NCBI GenBank assembly: GCA_965237485.1
Contig: CBDEFQ010000004.1
Coordinates: 744,001 to 808,000 of the forward strand
Reading direction: 5' to 3'
DNA length: 64,000 bases
Source of the DNA: JAAELZ01 sp965237485
Lineage (GTDB): Bacteria; Pseudomonadota; Gammaproteobacteria; Arenicellales; Poriferihabitantaceae
Below, piece after piece: positions 33,104-40,822 of this stretch (position 1 is its first letter; each line of letters opens with the position of its first letter). The translations under genes were made by a program, and so were the position numbers. Under the pieces are notes generated by a model, which did no database searches, had not been told where the DNA came from, and saw only the letters and a program-made list of their open reading frames with translations.

Positions 33104-33822
33104 GCATCGAACTGATAAATGCTGCTTTCAAATCCGATATTAAGCCATCAGCGCGTAAATTTGTGCTGGTTGCTTTGTGTGATTATGCCAATGAGGTCGG
33201 TGAGGCATATCCATCAATCGAAACATTGACTAAAAAAACCAGTCAAAATAGAAAAACCGTCATTGCTCACTTGGCGGCACTAGCTGAAAAAGGAATTATT
33301 ACTGATACAGGCGAGCGAGTCGGCAAAACTAAGCAAATCCCAAAATATCAAATTCACCTAGAAACAATCCCTAAAACGGAACAGTTAGACACTAAAAATT
33401 CACCTGAAAATAAACAGTACCGAAAACGGGACGCTTCAATATCAAACAGTCCCAAAAACGGGACTGGTAAGCCTCCCAAAAGCGGGACTGTTAAAGAGTC
33501 CCAAAAACGGGACACAGAACCACCAGTTCTTTTTAACCACCAGAAGGAACCACCAGAGGAAGGCGCGAGCGCCTTGCCCGACACTTTAAATCTGGAAGCA
33601 TGGAACAAATGGATTGATTTCAGGAGAAAGGCAAAGTTCAGGAAATACAAAACCAATGAAATGGTGATTGCTTTGTCTCAACTGCTTTTTGAAGATCAGG
33701 CTCGCTGCGTTAATTACTCGGTGAGCAAGGAATACCAAGGTTTATTCCCTGAACGATTTACCAGTAATCCAAACCAAAAAACGACTAAAACTGATTATGG
33801 CGAAATGCGGGGAAGTTTATGA
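33100..33822 (+). CDS. O-like replication initiator with winged-helix N-terminus
   Basis: The 240-residue protein has an N-terminal winged helix (ARKFVLVALCDYANEVGEAY, PSIETLTKKTSQNRKTVIAHL), a Pro/Lys/Ser-rich linker (about 95-155) and a C-terminal domain. This is the layout of lambda-O-like initiators. The linker is encoded by repeated DNA sites at 33367-33513, as the lambda origin lies inside gene O. It should bind these sites and recruit the helicase loader encoded next, whose start overlaps its end. Confidence 0.75.
   Translation: MSIELINAAFKSDIKPSARKFVLVALCDYANEVGEAYPSIETLTKKTSQNRKTVIAHLAALAEKGIITDTGERVGKTKQIPKYQIHLETIPKTEQLDTKNSPENKQYRKRDASISNSPKNGTGKPPKSGTVKESQKRDTEPPVLFNHQKEPPEEGASALPDTLNLEAWNKWIDFRRKAKFRKYKTNEMVIALSQLLFEDQARCVNYSVSKEYQGLFPERFTSNPNQKTTKTDYGEMRGSL
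33367..33513 (+). repeat. Iteron cluster, candidate phage replication origin
   Basis: Five copies related to the palindromic GTCCCAAAAACGGGAC lie inside the initiator gene at 33367-33382, 33417-33432, 33449-33464, 33473-33488 and 33498-33513. The third and fifth are identical. Spacings are 50, 32, 24 and 25 bases. Each is a near-palindrome with five-base arms. Location inside an O-like gene strongly suggests origin function. Confidence 0.75.
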
Positions 33823-34574
33823 TGACATCATTAGCAAACAAGTTAGATGCTGTAGAACTTGGCACAGAAAAACACCATTGTGATTTTCACGGTGATTACC
33901 AATCCGTGGGCAGAAAGCTACTTGGTCGTGATCTTTGGAGTCTCTGTAAAAAATGCGAAGAAGCCAATCGACAGAAAGAAGTTGAAAAGAAAAAACAAGA
34001 AACCGAACTGCGCGAAAAAATCAGAAAAGAGAAGTTTCTGGCTAATGCGGGGATTATAAAACGATATTGGCATCTTACCTTGGGGGAGTTTAACCCAACG
34101 GACAGTCAGGCTCATGCCTATAAAGTTGCCCGTAGTTTTGTTGATCGTTTCGATGAAATGGCTGAAAAAGGTCAAACCGTGGTTTTCTGCGGGACTATCG
34201 GTACAGGAAAAACCCGACTCGTTAGCGCAATAATCCAATCTTTAGGAAAAGGCCGATACATTCGCGCAGTAGATATTAGTCGTACCGTGCGCTCTACATA
34301 CACCAACAACGGGCAAACCGAGCAGGATGCCATTCAAAGTTTTGTTGATCCTGATCTACTGGTAATAGACGAGGCTGGGCTACAACAAGGCACGGAAAAC
34401 GAGGCGATGTTGATCTCTGACGTAATTGATCGACGTTATGGCGATATGAAGCCAACCATTATTTGCTCAAACCTGAACGAAGGCGAATTGGCGACGGTAT
34501 TTGGGGAACGTGCATGGGATCGACTTAAGCAGAATTGTATTATTTGCCCTGTAGTCGGCGAGAGTTTGCGATGA
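33819..34574 (+). CDS. DnaC-like ATP-binding helicase loader
   Basis: The 251-residue protein has an N-terminal Cys/His zinc-like segment (HHCDFHGDYQ...LCKKCEE), a charged coiled region, and an AAA+ domain with Walker A GTIGTGKTRL and Walker B LLVIDEAG, ending ERAWDRLKQNCIICPVVGESLR, as in DnaC/IstB-like loaders. It should load the host DnaB helicase at the phage origin. It overlaps the initiator gene by four bases. Confidence 0.88.
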   Translation: MMTSLANKLDAVELGTEKHHCDFHGDYQSVGRKLLGRDLWSLCKKCEEANRQKEVEKKKQETELREKIRKEKFLANAGIIKRYWHLTLGEFNPTDSQAHAYKVARSFVDRFDEMAEKGQTVVFCGTIGTGKTRLVSAIIQSLGKGRYIRAVDISRTVRSTYTNNGQTEQDAIQSFVDPDLLVIDEAGLQQGTENEAMLISDVIDRRYGDMKPTIICSNLNEGELATVFGERAWDRLKQNCIICPVVGESLR

Positions 34575-34735
34575 ATCACGAATTACGTCCACGCCATTAT
34601 GCCGATCAAGCACTGAAATCGATGCGAGAAGTGGTTATGACAGCACCAAAAGAGCAGCGGGGAGCAATAACCATCCATTTGTACTCCGCGTTATCTAAAG
34701 CGTATCAGAAACAAAAAGCGAAGGATAAAAAATGA
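34571..34735 (+). CDS. Small phage protein after the helicase loader
   Basis: The ATG at 34571 overlaps the loader stop and gives a 54-residue protein with HYADQALKSMREVVMTAPKEQ and a basic end (KAYQKQKAKDKK). It is probably helical. It resembles small phage proteins found next to replication genes; function unknown. The stop overlaps the DUF1367 start. Confidence 0.6.
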   Translation: MNHELRPRHYADQALKSMREVVMTAPKEQRGAITIHLYSALSKAYQKQKAKDKK

Positions 34736-35196
34736 GCCATTTATCCCTAGTCAAAACACAGGCAGGTTTTTTCCCAGCGGATGCAGAAACCGAGGAAGTC
34801 ACAAACAAAGTGAAAATTGGTGGCGTGATCCACGGTGATTTCAAACAAATGCGAAACCCACAATTCCATCGTAAATTCTTCGCTATGCTGAATGTTGGAT
34901 TCGGTATGTGGGTGCCGGGTGAATTTGAACATAACGGAAAAGCTATTGAAGCAGAACCAAACTTTGAGTCATTCCGTGAATGGAGCATCATAAAATCTGG
35001 GTTCTATATAGTTCGAGGATACCCTGATGGATCAGCTCGTGCCGTAGCCAAATCAATTTCATTTGCAAAAATGGATAATATTGAATTCGAGCGCGTTTAT
35101 AGCACCGTATTAGATGTCATCCTCCGATATGTTTGCCCTGACGTAAGCAAACCTGAATATGAACAGTCCGTTGAGTCATTGTTGAGGTTTGATTAA
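34732..35196 (+). CDS. DUF1367 family phage protein
   Basis: The 154-residue protein has the DUF1367 hallmarks: an N-terminal strand region, MRNPQFHRKFFAMLNVGFGMW and the final FERVYSTVLDVILRYV. The family occurs in phage recombination/replication regions of lambdoid type next to Ref- or RusA-like nucleases, as here. Function is unknown. The gene overlaps both neighbours by one to four bases. Confidence 0.85.
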   Translation: MSHLSLVKTQAGFFPADAETEEVTNKVKIGGVIHGDFKQMRNPQFHRKFFAMLNVGFGMWVPGEFEHNGKAIEAEPNFESFREWSIIKSGFYIVRGYPDGSARAVAKSISFAKMDNIEFERVYSTVLDVILRYVCPDVSKPEYEQSVESLLRFD

Positions 35197-35459
35197 TGCA
35201 AAACAAACGTCATACAACCGAATCGGAAAAACGGCACATGAGTAAAGTGGCCGAACTTGGATGCATTAATCATCCCGGCACACCTGCCGAAGTTCATCAC
35301 GCAACTATCTCAGTCCCAAGAGACAACGCTTTGGTAATCCCGTTGTGCTACGAGTGTCACCGAGGCGAATTTTCAATTCATAACGCCAAACGAGAGTTCG
35401 AAGCTGTTTATGGAACTGAGCTTCAGCTTTTGGCAAAAACCAACAGGATGCTGGCGTGA
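35196..35459 (+). CDS. Ref/DUF968-like HNH-type nuclease, short form
   Basis: The 87-residue protein has SKVAELGCINHPGTPAEVHHA, LVIPLCYECHRGEFSIHNAK and FEAVYGTELQLL, matching the zinc-binding HNH core of Ref (RecA-dependent nuclease of phage P1) and DUF968 proteins, with Cys and His pairs. It is close to core size and lacks the P1 Ref N-terminal extension. It would cut DNA during recombination. Its stop overlaps the following GTG start. Confidence 0.75.
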   Translation: MQNKRHTTESEKRHMSKVAELGCINHPGTPAEVHHATISVPRDNALVIPLCYECHRGEFSIHNAKREFEAVYGTELQLLAKTNRMLA

Positions 35460-35773
35460 AAGATGGAAAAACGACGAGTAGAAATCATCCTCCCAGTTCC
35501 GTTACCGACATGGAATCGGGTGTTGGGCATGAACCGGTGGCAACGCAAAAAATTGAGAGATTTGATACACAAGTTCGTATCACTATCCGTTCAGTACGAA
35601 AACGACTGGCCGACCCTGACGGAATTTCAGGGAAAGCAGCAATCGACGGAATTGTTAAAGCAGGCATACTTTTCGATGATTCGCACCACTTCGTCGAAGA
35701 AATCGTCCATAAACAGGCAAAGGTCGTCAAAGGCGAGGCGGAACGAACGATTATTGTGGTCGAGGAAATATGA
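35456..35773 (+). CDS. RusA-like Holliday-junction resolvase, C-terminal part in this frame
   Basis: From GTG 35456 (AGGA seven bases upstream, overlapping the Ref-like stop) a 105-residue protein is encoded. Its second half, RKRLADPDGISGKAAIDGIV, then AGILFDDSHHFVEEI, carries the acidic residues expected of RusA-type resolvases. The first 30 residues look unlike RusA, whereas a proper RusA N-terminus is found in the overlapping frame from 35463. Either both frames are translated, or one protein is produced by a -1 shift near the A6 run at about 35550. Confidence 0.55.
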   Translation: MKDGKTTSRNHPPSSVTDMESGVGHEPVATQKIERFDTQVRITIRSVRKRLADPDGISGKAAIDGIVKAGILFDDSHHFVEEIVHKQAKVVKGEAERTIIVVEEI

Positions 35774-35795
35774 GGGGCAGCCAATGAAAGAATAA
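35463..35795 (+). CDS. Overlapping frame with RusA-like N-terminus
   Basis: The 110-residue frame starts MEKRRVEIILPVPLPTWNRV and continues GMNRWQRKKLRDLIHKF, similar to the first strand and helix of RusA-like proteins and to hypothetical proteins often annotated in phages. Its C-terminal half is Ser/Arg-rich and unremarkable. It overlaps the 35456 frame over more than 300 bases. Which of the two, or a fusion of both, is the real product cannot be settled from sequence. Confidence 0.45.
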   Translation: MEKRRVEIILPVPLPTWNRVLGMNRWQRKKLRDLIHKFVSLSVQYENDWPTLTEFQGKQQSTELLKQAYFSMIRTTSSKKSSINRQRSSKARRNERLLWSRKYEGQPMKE

Positions 35796-35819
35796 TAGTT
35801 TAAAGAAATAACGAAGAGC

Positions 35820-35926
35820 GCGTTAAACGGTACTCGAAATACCGAATAACGCACCACCCGCAACAAAGGTGCGGACGACCCAAGGCTCTCCGGTCTGCCG
35901 ACAGACAGGAGCTAGTGTATAGGTCG
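35820..35926 (+). ncRNA. Candidate structured RNA between the resolvase and methyltransferase genes
   Basis: The stretch has no gene but several paired segments: GCGTTA (35820-35825) with TAACGC (35847-35852) enclosing CGGTA with TACCG; CCGC (35858-35861) with GCGG (35871-35874); CGACC (35876-35880) with GGTCG (35922-35926) enclosing GCTCTCC with GGAGC and an inner GTCTG with CAGAC hairpin (35893-35906). It is followed within 30 bases by the methyltransferase TTG start. It could be a small RNA or a cis-acting leader. I do not recognise a known family. Confidence 0.45.
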
Positions 35927-35955
35927 GTAATCCTAAAAACAATTGGGAACGCACC

Positions 35956-37173
35956 TTGAATTTACAAATTGAATACACCGATATAGAAAAATTGATACCT
36001 TACGTTAACAACGCCAAGCAGCACAGCAACACACAGATCAATCAAATTGCTGCCAGCATCCGAGAATTTGGGTTTAATGATCCAATAGGAATAGACGCTG
36101 GCAAAGGCATTATTGAGGGGCATGGCCGTCTGTTAGCCGCTCAAAAGGCAGGGCTTGAAAAAGTACCCACCATTGAACTATCCCACCTCACCGCAGCACA
36201 AAAAAAAGCGTACATCCTCGCGCACAATCGATTAGCCGAGGTTGGCGTAGATTGGGATTTAGATTTACTTTCTGCGGAATTAGAAGCCCTGCAAGAACTA
36301 GACTTTAACATTGACCTCACTGGGTTTGATGAATCATTTCTGCTTGAAGATACCGAAGATGGGTTAACTGATGCCGATGCCGTTCCTGAAATTGAGGAAC
36401 AATTTATATCACAACAAGGCATGGTTTGGTTATGTGGCCATCATCGTGTCATGTGTGGCGACTCAACCAACCAAGCCAACGTCACCGCGCTTATGGGCGA
36501 CAGTATGGCAGATATGTTACTCACCGACCCCCCATACAATGTCGATTACACGGGCAAGACAAAAGATGCGCTAAAAATAGAAAATGATAAGAAATCCGAC
36601 GGCGATTTTATCGAATTCCTAAAAGGTGCGTTTGCTTGTGCTAATGAAGTGATGAAGCCTGGTGCTGTTTATTATATTTGGCATGCGGACTCCGAGGGCA
36701 AAAACTTTAGGCAAGCCTGCTTTGATGTTGGCTGGGTCGTACGTCAGTGCTTAATCTGGGTTAAGAACTCGATGGTCATGGGACGACAAGATTACCATTG
36801 GCAGCACGAGCCGTGCCTTTACGGATGGAAAAGTGGTGCGGGTCATTTATGGGCTAGTGATAGAAAGCAAACCACTATCTTAGAATTTAAACGCCCCACT
36901 AAAAACGATATTCACCCAACGATGAAACCCGTTGATCTGATTTCCTATCAGGTCGGCAATAACACCAAGAAACGCGATGTGGTGCTTGACCTGTTTGGCG
37001 GCTCAGGAACAACACTCATTGCATGCCATAAAACAGGACGAGATTGTCGAATAATGGAGTTCGACCCGAAATACTGCGATGTAATTATCAGGCGATGGCA
37101 GGAATATACAGGAGAGCAAGCAATACTCGAAGGAGACGATAAAACTTTTGATGATCTCTTAGAGATGAGGTGA
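35956..37173 (+). CDS. ParB-domain and DNA N-methyltransferase fusion
   Basis: The 405-residue protein has a ParB/sulfiredoxin-like domain (residues about 5-95, with GIIEGHGRLLAAQKAG) and a methyltransferase domain with LLTDPPYNVDYTG (about 190-202, the DPPY catalytic motif) and LDLFGGSGTTLIA near the end (SAM-binding). The motif order is that of beta-class adenine-N6 or cytosine-N4 enzymes. It would methylate phage or host DNA; the ParB domain may help DNA binding. The start is TTG without a clear ribosome-binding site, perhaps regulated by the structured region upstream. Confidence 0.9.
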   Translation: MNLQIEYTDIEKLIPYVNNAKQHSNTQINQIAASIREFGFNDPIGIDAGKGIIEGHGRLLAAQKAGLEKVPTIELSHLTAAQKKAYILAHNRLAEVGVDWDLDLLSAELEALQELDFNIDLTGFDESFLLEDTEDGLTDADAVPEIEEQFISQQGMVWLCGHHRVMCGDSTNQANVTALMGDSMADMLLTDPPYNVDYTGKTKDALKIENDKKSDGDFIEFLKGAFACANEVMKPGAVYYIWHADSEGKNFRQACFDVGWVVRQCLIWVKNSMVMGRQDYHWQHEPCLYGWKSGAGHLWASDRKQTTILEFKRPTKNDIHPTMKPVDLISYQVGNNTKKRDVVLDLFGGSGTTLIACHKTGRDCRIMEFDPKYCDVIIRRWQEYTGEQAILEGDDKTFDDLLEMR

Positions 37174-37177
37174 GTAT

Positions 37178-37537
37178 TTGGCTAGACAACGAAGAGAAGG
37201 GATTGATCTCATACCAGACCCACCCTGTGATAGTTGCGAGTTGTTCACGATGTGTAATTCCCTGCATGTATTTTTAACGTGCAGGGCTTTCCGTCTTTAT
37301 ATCAACCACGGCAGTTATACCTGCGGTAATAAAACACTGTGGACGGACGAAGACCGAGGAAAGCTCATGGCACCTGAACCGCGCGGTATCTGCTGGAATT
37401 GCAAAAAGAGCGTGTACGAAACATTTTCATTTTGTTCACGGCGTTGTAATGAGCATTGGTGGGAAAAGAATGAGGAAAACATTAGTGGCTACGTTGACAT
37501 AGAAAACAGGAAACGAGGTTACACCAGTGAAATTTAA
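37178..37537 (+). CDS. Cysteine-rich phage protein of unknown function
   Basis: The 119-residue protein (TTG start) has nine or so Cys, arranged as DSCELFTMCNSL, CGNK, ICWNCKKS and FCSRRCNEHW; at least two zinc sites are likely. No family is recognised. It lies between the ParB-methyltransferase gene and a small membrane-associated protein, overlapping the latter by about ten bases, upstream of the terminase genes. Confidence 0.6.
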   Translation: MARQRREGIDLIPDPPCDSCELFTMCNSLHVFLTCRAFRLYINHGSYTCGNKTLWTDEDRGKLMAPEPRGICWNCKKSVYETFSFCSRRCNEHWWEKNEENISGYVDIENRKRGYTSEI

Positions 37538-37760
37538 AAATTCGAGGTTTGGAAAATGGGCGCGTAAAAACTTAAAGTTATTTATTTCAACCACTCCCTG
37601 CACTGAATGCTTACGTGGACGGTTGTGGTTTTGTTTAGCGTGTGGAGGGGCAATGTCCTCGCTCATACACCCTAGCATCGTATTTTTAATTGGAATATCG
37701 GGTGCTTTTATTCATTTAGGCCGCAAACATGACTGGTGGCTTGAGAACAAACAACAGTAG
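37527..37760 (+). CDS. Small protein with Cys pairs and a membrane segment
   Basis: From GTG 37527 a 77-residue protein is encoded with a basic start (KNSRFGKWARKNLKLF), Cys pairs (CTEC, CLAC) and a hydrophobic segment (SIVFLIGISGAFIHLG) near the C-terminus. It may be membrane-attached. No family is recognised. It precedes the helix-hairpin-helix gene by 13 bases. Confidence 0.5.
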   Translation: MKFKNSRFGKWARKNLKLFISTTPCTECLRGRLWFCLACGGAMSSLIHPSIVFLIGISGAFIHLGRKHDWWLENKQQ

Positions 37761-37773
37761 ACTGAGGCATATT

Positions 37774-38481
37774 ATGAACTTGACTGATATTAACGGCATA
37801 GGAAAATCAACAGCGACTAAATTTAATGAGGTTGGTGTTGAAACCATTGAAGACTTAGCCCAATTTGATAATCCAGACGATTTTGATTTCACTGTAAAGC
37901 AAGAATGGATCGATGATGCTAAAGAAATTACCAGTCCTGCTCCAGAACCAACAGAACCACAGGAATCATCAGACACCACTGACGTTGAAAGTACCGACAA
38001 TCACGAAAGTCCTACTCAACCCGAAGAAACCGCTGAGGTTGACGAAGAAATAATGGAACCTGATGCCGAAATCGCGGATGAAGCAGTAACTGACGAAACT
38101 CCTGAACAGGAAGACCGCGACCTCATTGATATCCAGTTTAAAATAGAGTCTGGTGACCACAAAGGCAAAAACGTATCGTGGAAAGAAAGTAATCCATCAG
38201 TGGTTATTGGTAATACAGGTCAATACATTGCTTTATCTGCAATTGGTGTTACCAAAATAGAAGATGAAGACGACATTACACGTTTTAAATTCACTTGGGG
38301 TGGCACAGTTGGTTCTGCCGAATTACCTACAGATGTGTTTGATATTTTCTCCGCAGCCGTAAAAAAAAAAGCGAGCAGTACGGTCTTAGGCACGTTTAAG
38401 CAGGTAGGTTCGGTAGTTATGAATACAGCAAAATCAGGGTTAAAATCAGCATTCGGTGGATGCAGTGGTTGTGGCAGTTAA
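37774..38481 (+). CDS. Helix-hairpin-helix protein upstream of terminase
   Basis: The start at 37774 gives MNLTDINGIGKSTATKFNEV, a helix-hairpin-helix DNA-binding motif (residues 3-30), followed by an acidic Glu/Pro/Thr linker (about 55-110) and a C-terminal domain ending GGCSGCGS. A longer frame from 37729 is less likely. The 235-residue product may bind DNA near packaging or replication; its function is unknown. Its end overlaps the terminase small subunit start. Confidence 0.65.
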   Translation: MNLTDINGIGKSTATKFNEVGVETIEDLAQFDNPDDFDFTVKQEWIDDAKEITSPAPEPTEPQESSDTTDVESTDNHESPTQPEETAEVDEEIMEPDAEIADEAVTDETPEQEDRDLIDIQFKIESGDHKGKNVSWKESNPSVVIGNTGQYIALSAIGVTKIEDEDDITRFKFTWGGTVGSAELPTDVFDIFSAAVKKKASSTVLGTFKQVGSVVMNTAKSGLKSAFGGCSGCGS

Positions 38482-38917
38482 ACTATCACCCATACTGACT
38501 AAGGCACGGATTCAGATATTTTCTGAAGCTATAGTACATGGCGACTCCCAATCTGATGCTTACCGTACAATGCATCCAGTCAGTAAAAGATGGAAAGATA
38601 GGACTGTCCATACCAAAGCATCTCTTTGGGCTAAAAGTGGTGAGGTTCAGGGTAAGGTTGCCGATTTACGAAAAGAAGCCTCTAAACGTAACGAAACGTC
38701 GGTGGATTTGCTAGACAAAATGCATAAGGCCGCATTCAAAAAAGCCGACAAAATGGACAATCCCAGCGCCATGACATCATCGGCTAAAAATCTCGGTGAT
38801 TTGCATGGATTAAATAAGAACCTACAAAAAATAGTAACGGATGATGGTAATGGTGGCGAGTCGGCAATTGGCGTAACTATTAAAAATCATTTTCATGAAA
38901 AAAAACCTGACAATTAA
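38471..38917 (+). CDS. terS: Terminase small subunit
   Basis: With GTG at 38471 the protein starts with AVKLSPILTKARIQIFSEAI, has a helix-turn-helix-like HGDSQSDAYRTMHPVSKRWK and a central helical region (KRNETSVDLLDKMHKAAF), as in the Terminase_2 family. It should recognise the packaging site and work with the large subunit, whose gene overlaps its end by 23 bases. Alternative GTG starts exist at 38456 and 38465. Confidence 0.78.
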   Translation: MAVKLSPILTKARIQIFSEAIVHGDSQSDAYRTMHPVSKRWKDRTVHTKASLWAKSGEVQGKVADLRKEASKRNETSVDLLDKMHKAAFKKADKMDNPSAMTSSAKNLGDLHGLNKNLQKIVTDDGNGGESAIGVTIKNHFHEKKPDN

Positions 38918-40178
38918 TACGAGCTATCCCATCAAGTTTTACCCCATTTCTGAGAGTAAAAGACGATGGAATATCATACATGGAGGTCGTGGGTCAGCTA
39001 AGTCGAGATCAATGGCACAGTTGTTTGTTGTTAAAACCGTTTCCGACGGTAAGACAAGAATTTGCACCCGCCCGATTCAGAAAAAGATTAGAGATAGTTC
39101 ACATAAGTTGATTAAGTGGGCGATTAAGTCACTTGGTGTGGAGGAGTTGTTTGATATCCAGCAAAATTACATCCGACTAAAAAGAAATGGTGCGGAGTTC
39201 ATATTTGTTGGTATGCACGATTTAAAATCATTGGAAGGCGCACAAGATGCTTGGATTGATGAGGCTCAGACATCAAACCAAATTATGATTGATGAATTAG
39301 AACCAACATTACGTGAAAATGGGTCACAGCTTTATGCTACCTATAACCCAGAAAACGATGACGATTACATTCATGTCATTGCCAAGCATGAGGCTTTTAA
39401 AGATGACCGTGTAGTAGTGGAGATGAACTGGCGTGATAATCCGTGGTTTCCTGAGTCGTTAGATAAATCTAGACTAACCATGCTTCGGTTCAACAAAGAC
39501 CTATACAACCATATCTGGGAAGGTGAAACTTTAAAACAAATCGAATCTGCCATCATCAAAGCAGAATACTTTAACTATTACAGTGAATTGCCCACAACGA
39601 TTGTTCGTTCTGTCATCATTGCCGACACTGCTAAAAAAGCCAAAGAGAACAGCGATTATACTGTGTACCTATTTGCTGGTGTAGGAATGGATGGCTCAAT
39701 TTACCTGTTAGATTTATACCGTGGCAAAATTGAATCCATTGAACGCGAGATGCAAGCCGTTACTTTTTGGAACAAACATCGTCAACGACTGGGCTATGGT
39801 ATCGGAGCAACCAACTTTGATATTGAGGATGCCGCCAGTGGCACAGACTTAATACAACGCCTACAACCACGAAAAATACCCGTGCGTGAAATTACCAGAA
39901 AAAGAAGCGCATCAGGGTTCGAGGCTAAATTTGGTAGATTGATGGATGTATTTTCAGTCATTTCTGGTAGCGAGGATGAATCAGGACAAGTATTTATTCC
40001 TAGCAACGAAATCGAATATCAAGGCATACCTGTAACCGACGCTGCGTGGGTTGATGATTTCCTATATGAAGCACAGCGTTTTACTGCTGACGACTCCCAT
40101 GAGTACGACGATCAGGTAGATGTGCTGATTGATGCTGTGGCTGAACTAGGCGATGATGAGCAAACATGGGTTATGTAA
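38895..40178 (+). CDS. terL: Terminase large subunit (PBSX-like)
   Basis: The 427-residue protein has the packaging ATPase with Walker A HGGRGSAKSRSMA (about 30-42), Walker B DAWIDEAQTSN (about 117-127) and the coupling motif ATYNPEND. The RNase H-like nuclease carries acidic residues at VIIADTAKK, TNFDIEDAAS and EYDDQVDVLIDAVAE. It translocates and cuts phage DNA during packaging. Length and motif order are normal for PBSX-type terminases. Confidence 0.94.
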   Translation: MKKNLTINTSYPIKFYPISESKRRWNIIHGGRGSAKSRSMAQLFVVKTVSDGKTRICTRPIQKKIRDSSHKLIKWAIKSLGVEELFDIQQNYIRLKRNGAEFIFVGMHDLKSLEGAQDAWIDEAQTSNQIMIDELEPTLRENGSQLYATYNPENDDDYIHVIAKHEAFKDDRVVVEMNWRDNPWFPESLDKSRLTMLRFNKDLYNHIWEGETLKQIESAIIKAEYFNYYSELPTTIVRSVIIADTAKKAKENSDYTVYLFAGVGMDGSIYLLDLYRGKIESIEREMQAVTFWNKHRQRLGYGIGATNFDIEDAASGTDLIQRLQPRKIPVREITRKRSASGFEAKFGRLMDVFSVISGSEDESGQVFIPSNEIEYQGIPVTDAAWVDDFLYEAQRFTADDSHEYDDQVDVLIDAVAELGDDEQTWVM

Positions 40179-40180
40179 GA

Positions 40181-40669
40181 TCAATTTAACCGCAAAACAA
40201 TATCTTTATCGAGAATATGCTTGCTACTGGGGATTGTTTTTACCAGTTCACAAAATAGCTTTTCAAATTCATTTTTTGAGTACGAACGATGAACTGCAAA
40301 GTAGATGGTAAAGTCTCCTCCTGAAATAGAATAATCTATAACATCAACAGAAGCACCTTTAAACCAATCGTGATAAACCTTGTCCATTTCATTGAGGAAA
40401 CTAAAAACCCTTCCATCGTCCTTATCAGGTATATCAAAAGTAATGAGAGCCACCATATTCTGATATATCGATAGCCTCTCTAAAGAAAATTGCACTGGAT
40501 ATGGACATTCAATATAGGATTGATTATCTGTGTGAGTGATGTATTGCCGGAAAATTCTTTCACTAACACCAAGTTGTCGAGCAATAGCTCTTTGAGGAAG
40601 CCCTGTTTCGTCGATCAATCCACGTAAATATTTCGGGTTAGGGTTATGTTTTTTAATATTGGGAATCAT
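40181..40669 (-). CDS. Antisense helix-turn-helix gene between terminase and head genes
   Basis: The 162-residue protein is encoded against the late genes, three bases from the terminase stop. Its N-terminus, PKYLRGLIDETGLPQRAIAR then QLGVSERIFRQYIT, is a helix-turn-helix resembling phage regulators. The C-terminal 100 residues (ALITFDIPDKDDGRVFSFLN, DYSISGGDFTIYFAVHRSYS) form an unrecognised alpha/beta domain. A palindrome upstream (40733-40749) may be its operator. It looks like prophage cargo expressed from its own promoter. Confidence 0.7.
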   Translation of the reverse strand: MIPNIKKHNPNPKYLRGLIDETGLPQRAIARQLGVSERIFRQYITHTDNQSYIECPYPVQFSLERLSIYQNMVALITFDIPDKDDGRVFSFLNEMDKVYHDWFKGASVDVIDYSISGGDFTIYFAVHRSYSKNEFEKLFCELVKTIPSSKHILDKDIVLRLN

Positions 40670-40732
40670 TTGAAATGCCTCGTTTTGATTACTGGTTTTT
40701 GCTTCCCGATTATTTCGGTAGCCAAGATATAT

Positions 40733-40749
40733 TAGGCGATTATCGCCTA
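40733..40749. promoter_or_regulatory. Palindromic operator upstream of the antisense gene
   Basis: TAGGCGA and TCGCCTA flank TTA, a perfect 7-bp inverted repeat lying 64 bases upstream of the antisense gene start and 20 bases before the ACCTTTGGAAAATA motif of the rightward gene. It could serve either direction. Confidence 0.5.
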
Positions 40750-40768
40750 CATGTCAATTGATTTATTG

Positions 40769-40821
40769 ACCTTTGGAAAATAGCATGGATGCTCAACTAC
40801 CATTTGGTTATTTGAATAACC
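40769..40821 (+). promoter_or_regulatory. Late-gene leader: shared motif plus hairpin
   Basis: ACCTTTGGAAAATA (40769-40782) recurs exactly at 58439-58452, also in front of a late gene. It is followed here by a perfect hairpin, GGTTATT-TG-AATAACC (40806-40821), just before the next start. Confidence 0.45.
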
Positions 40822-40822
40822 A

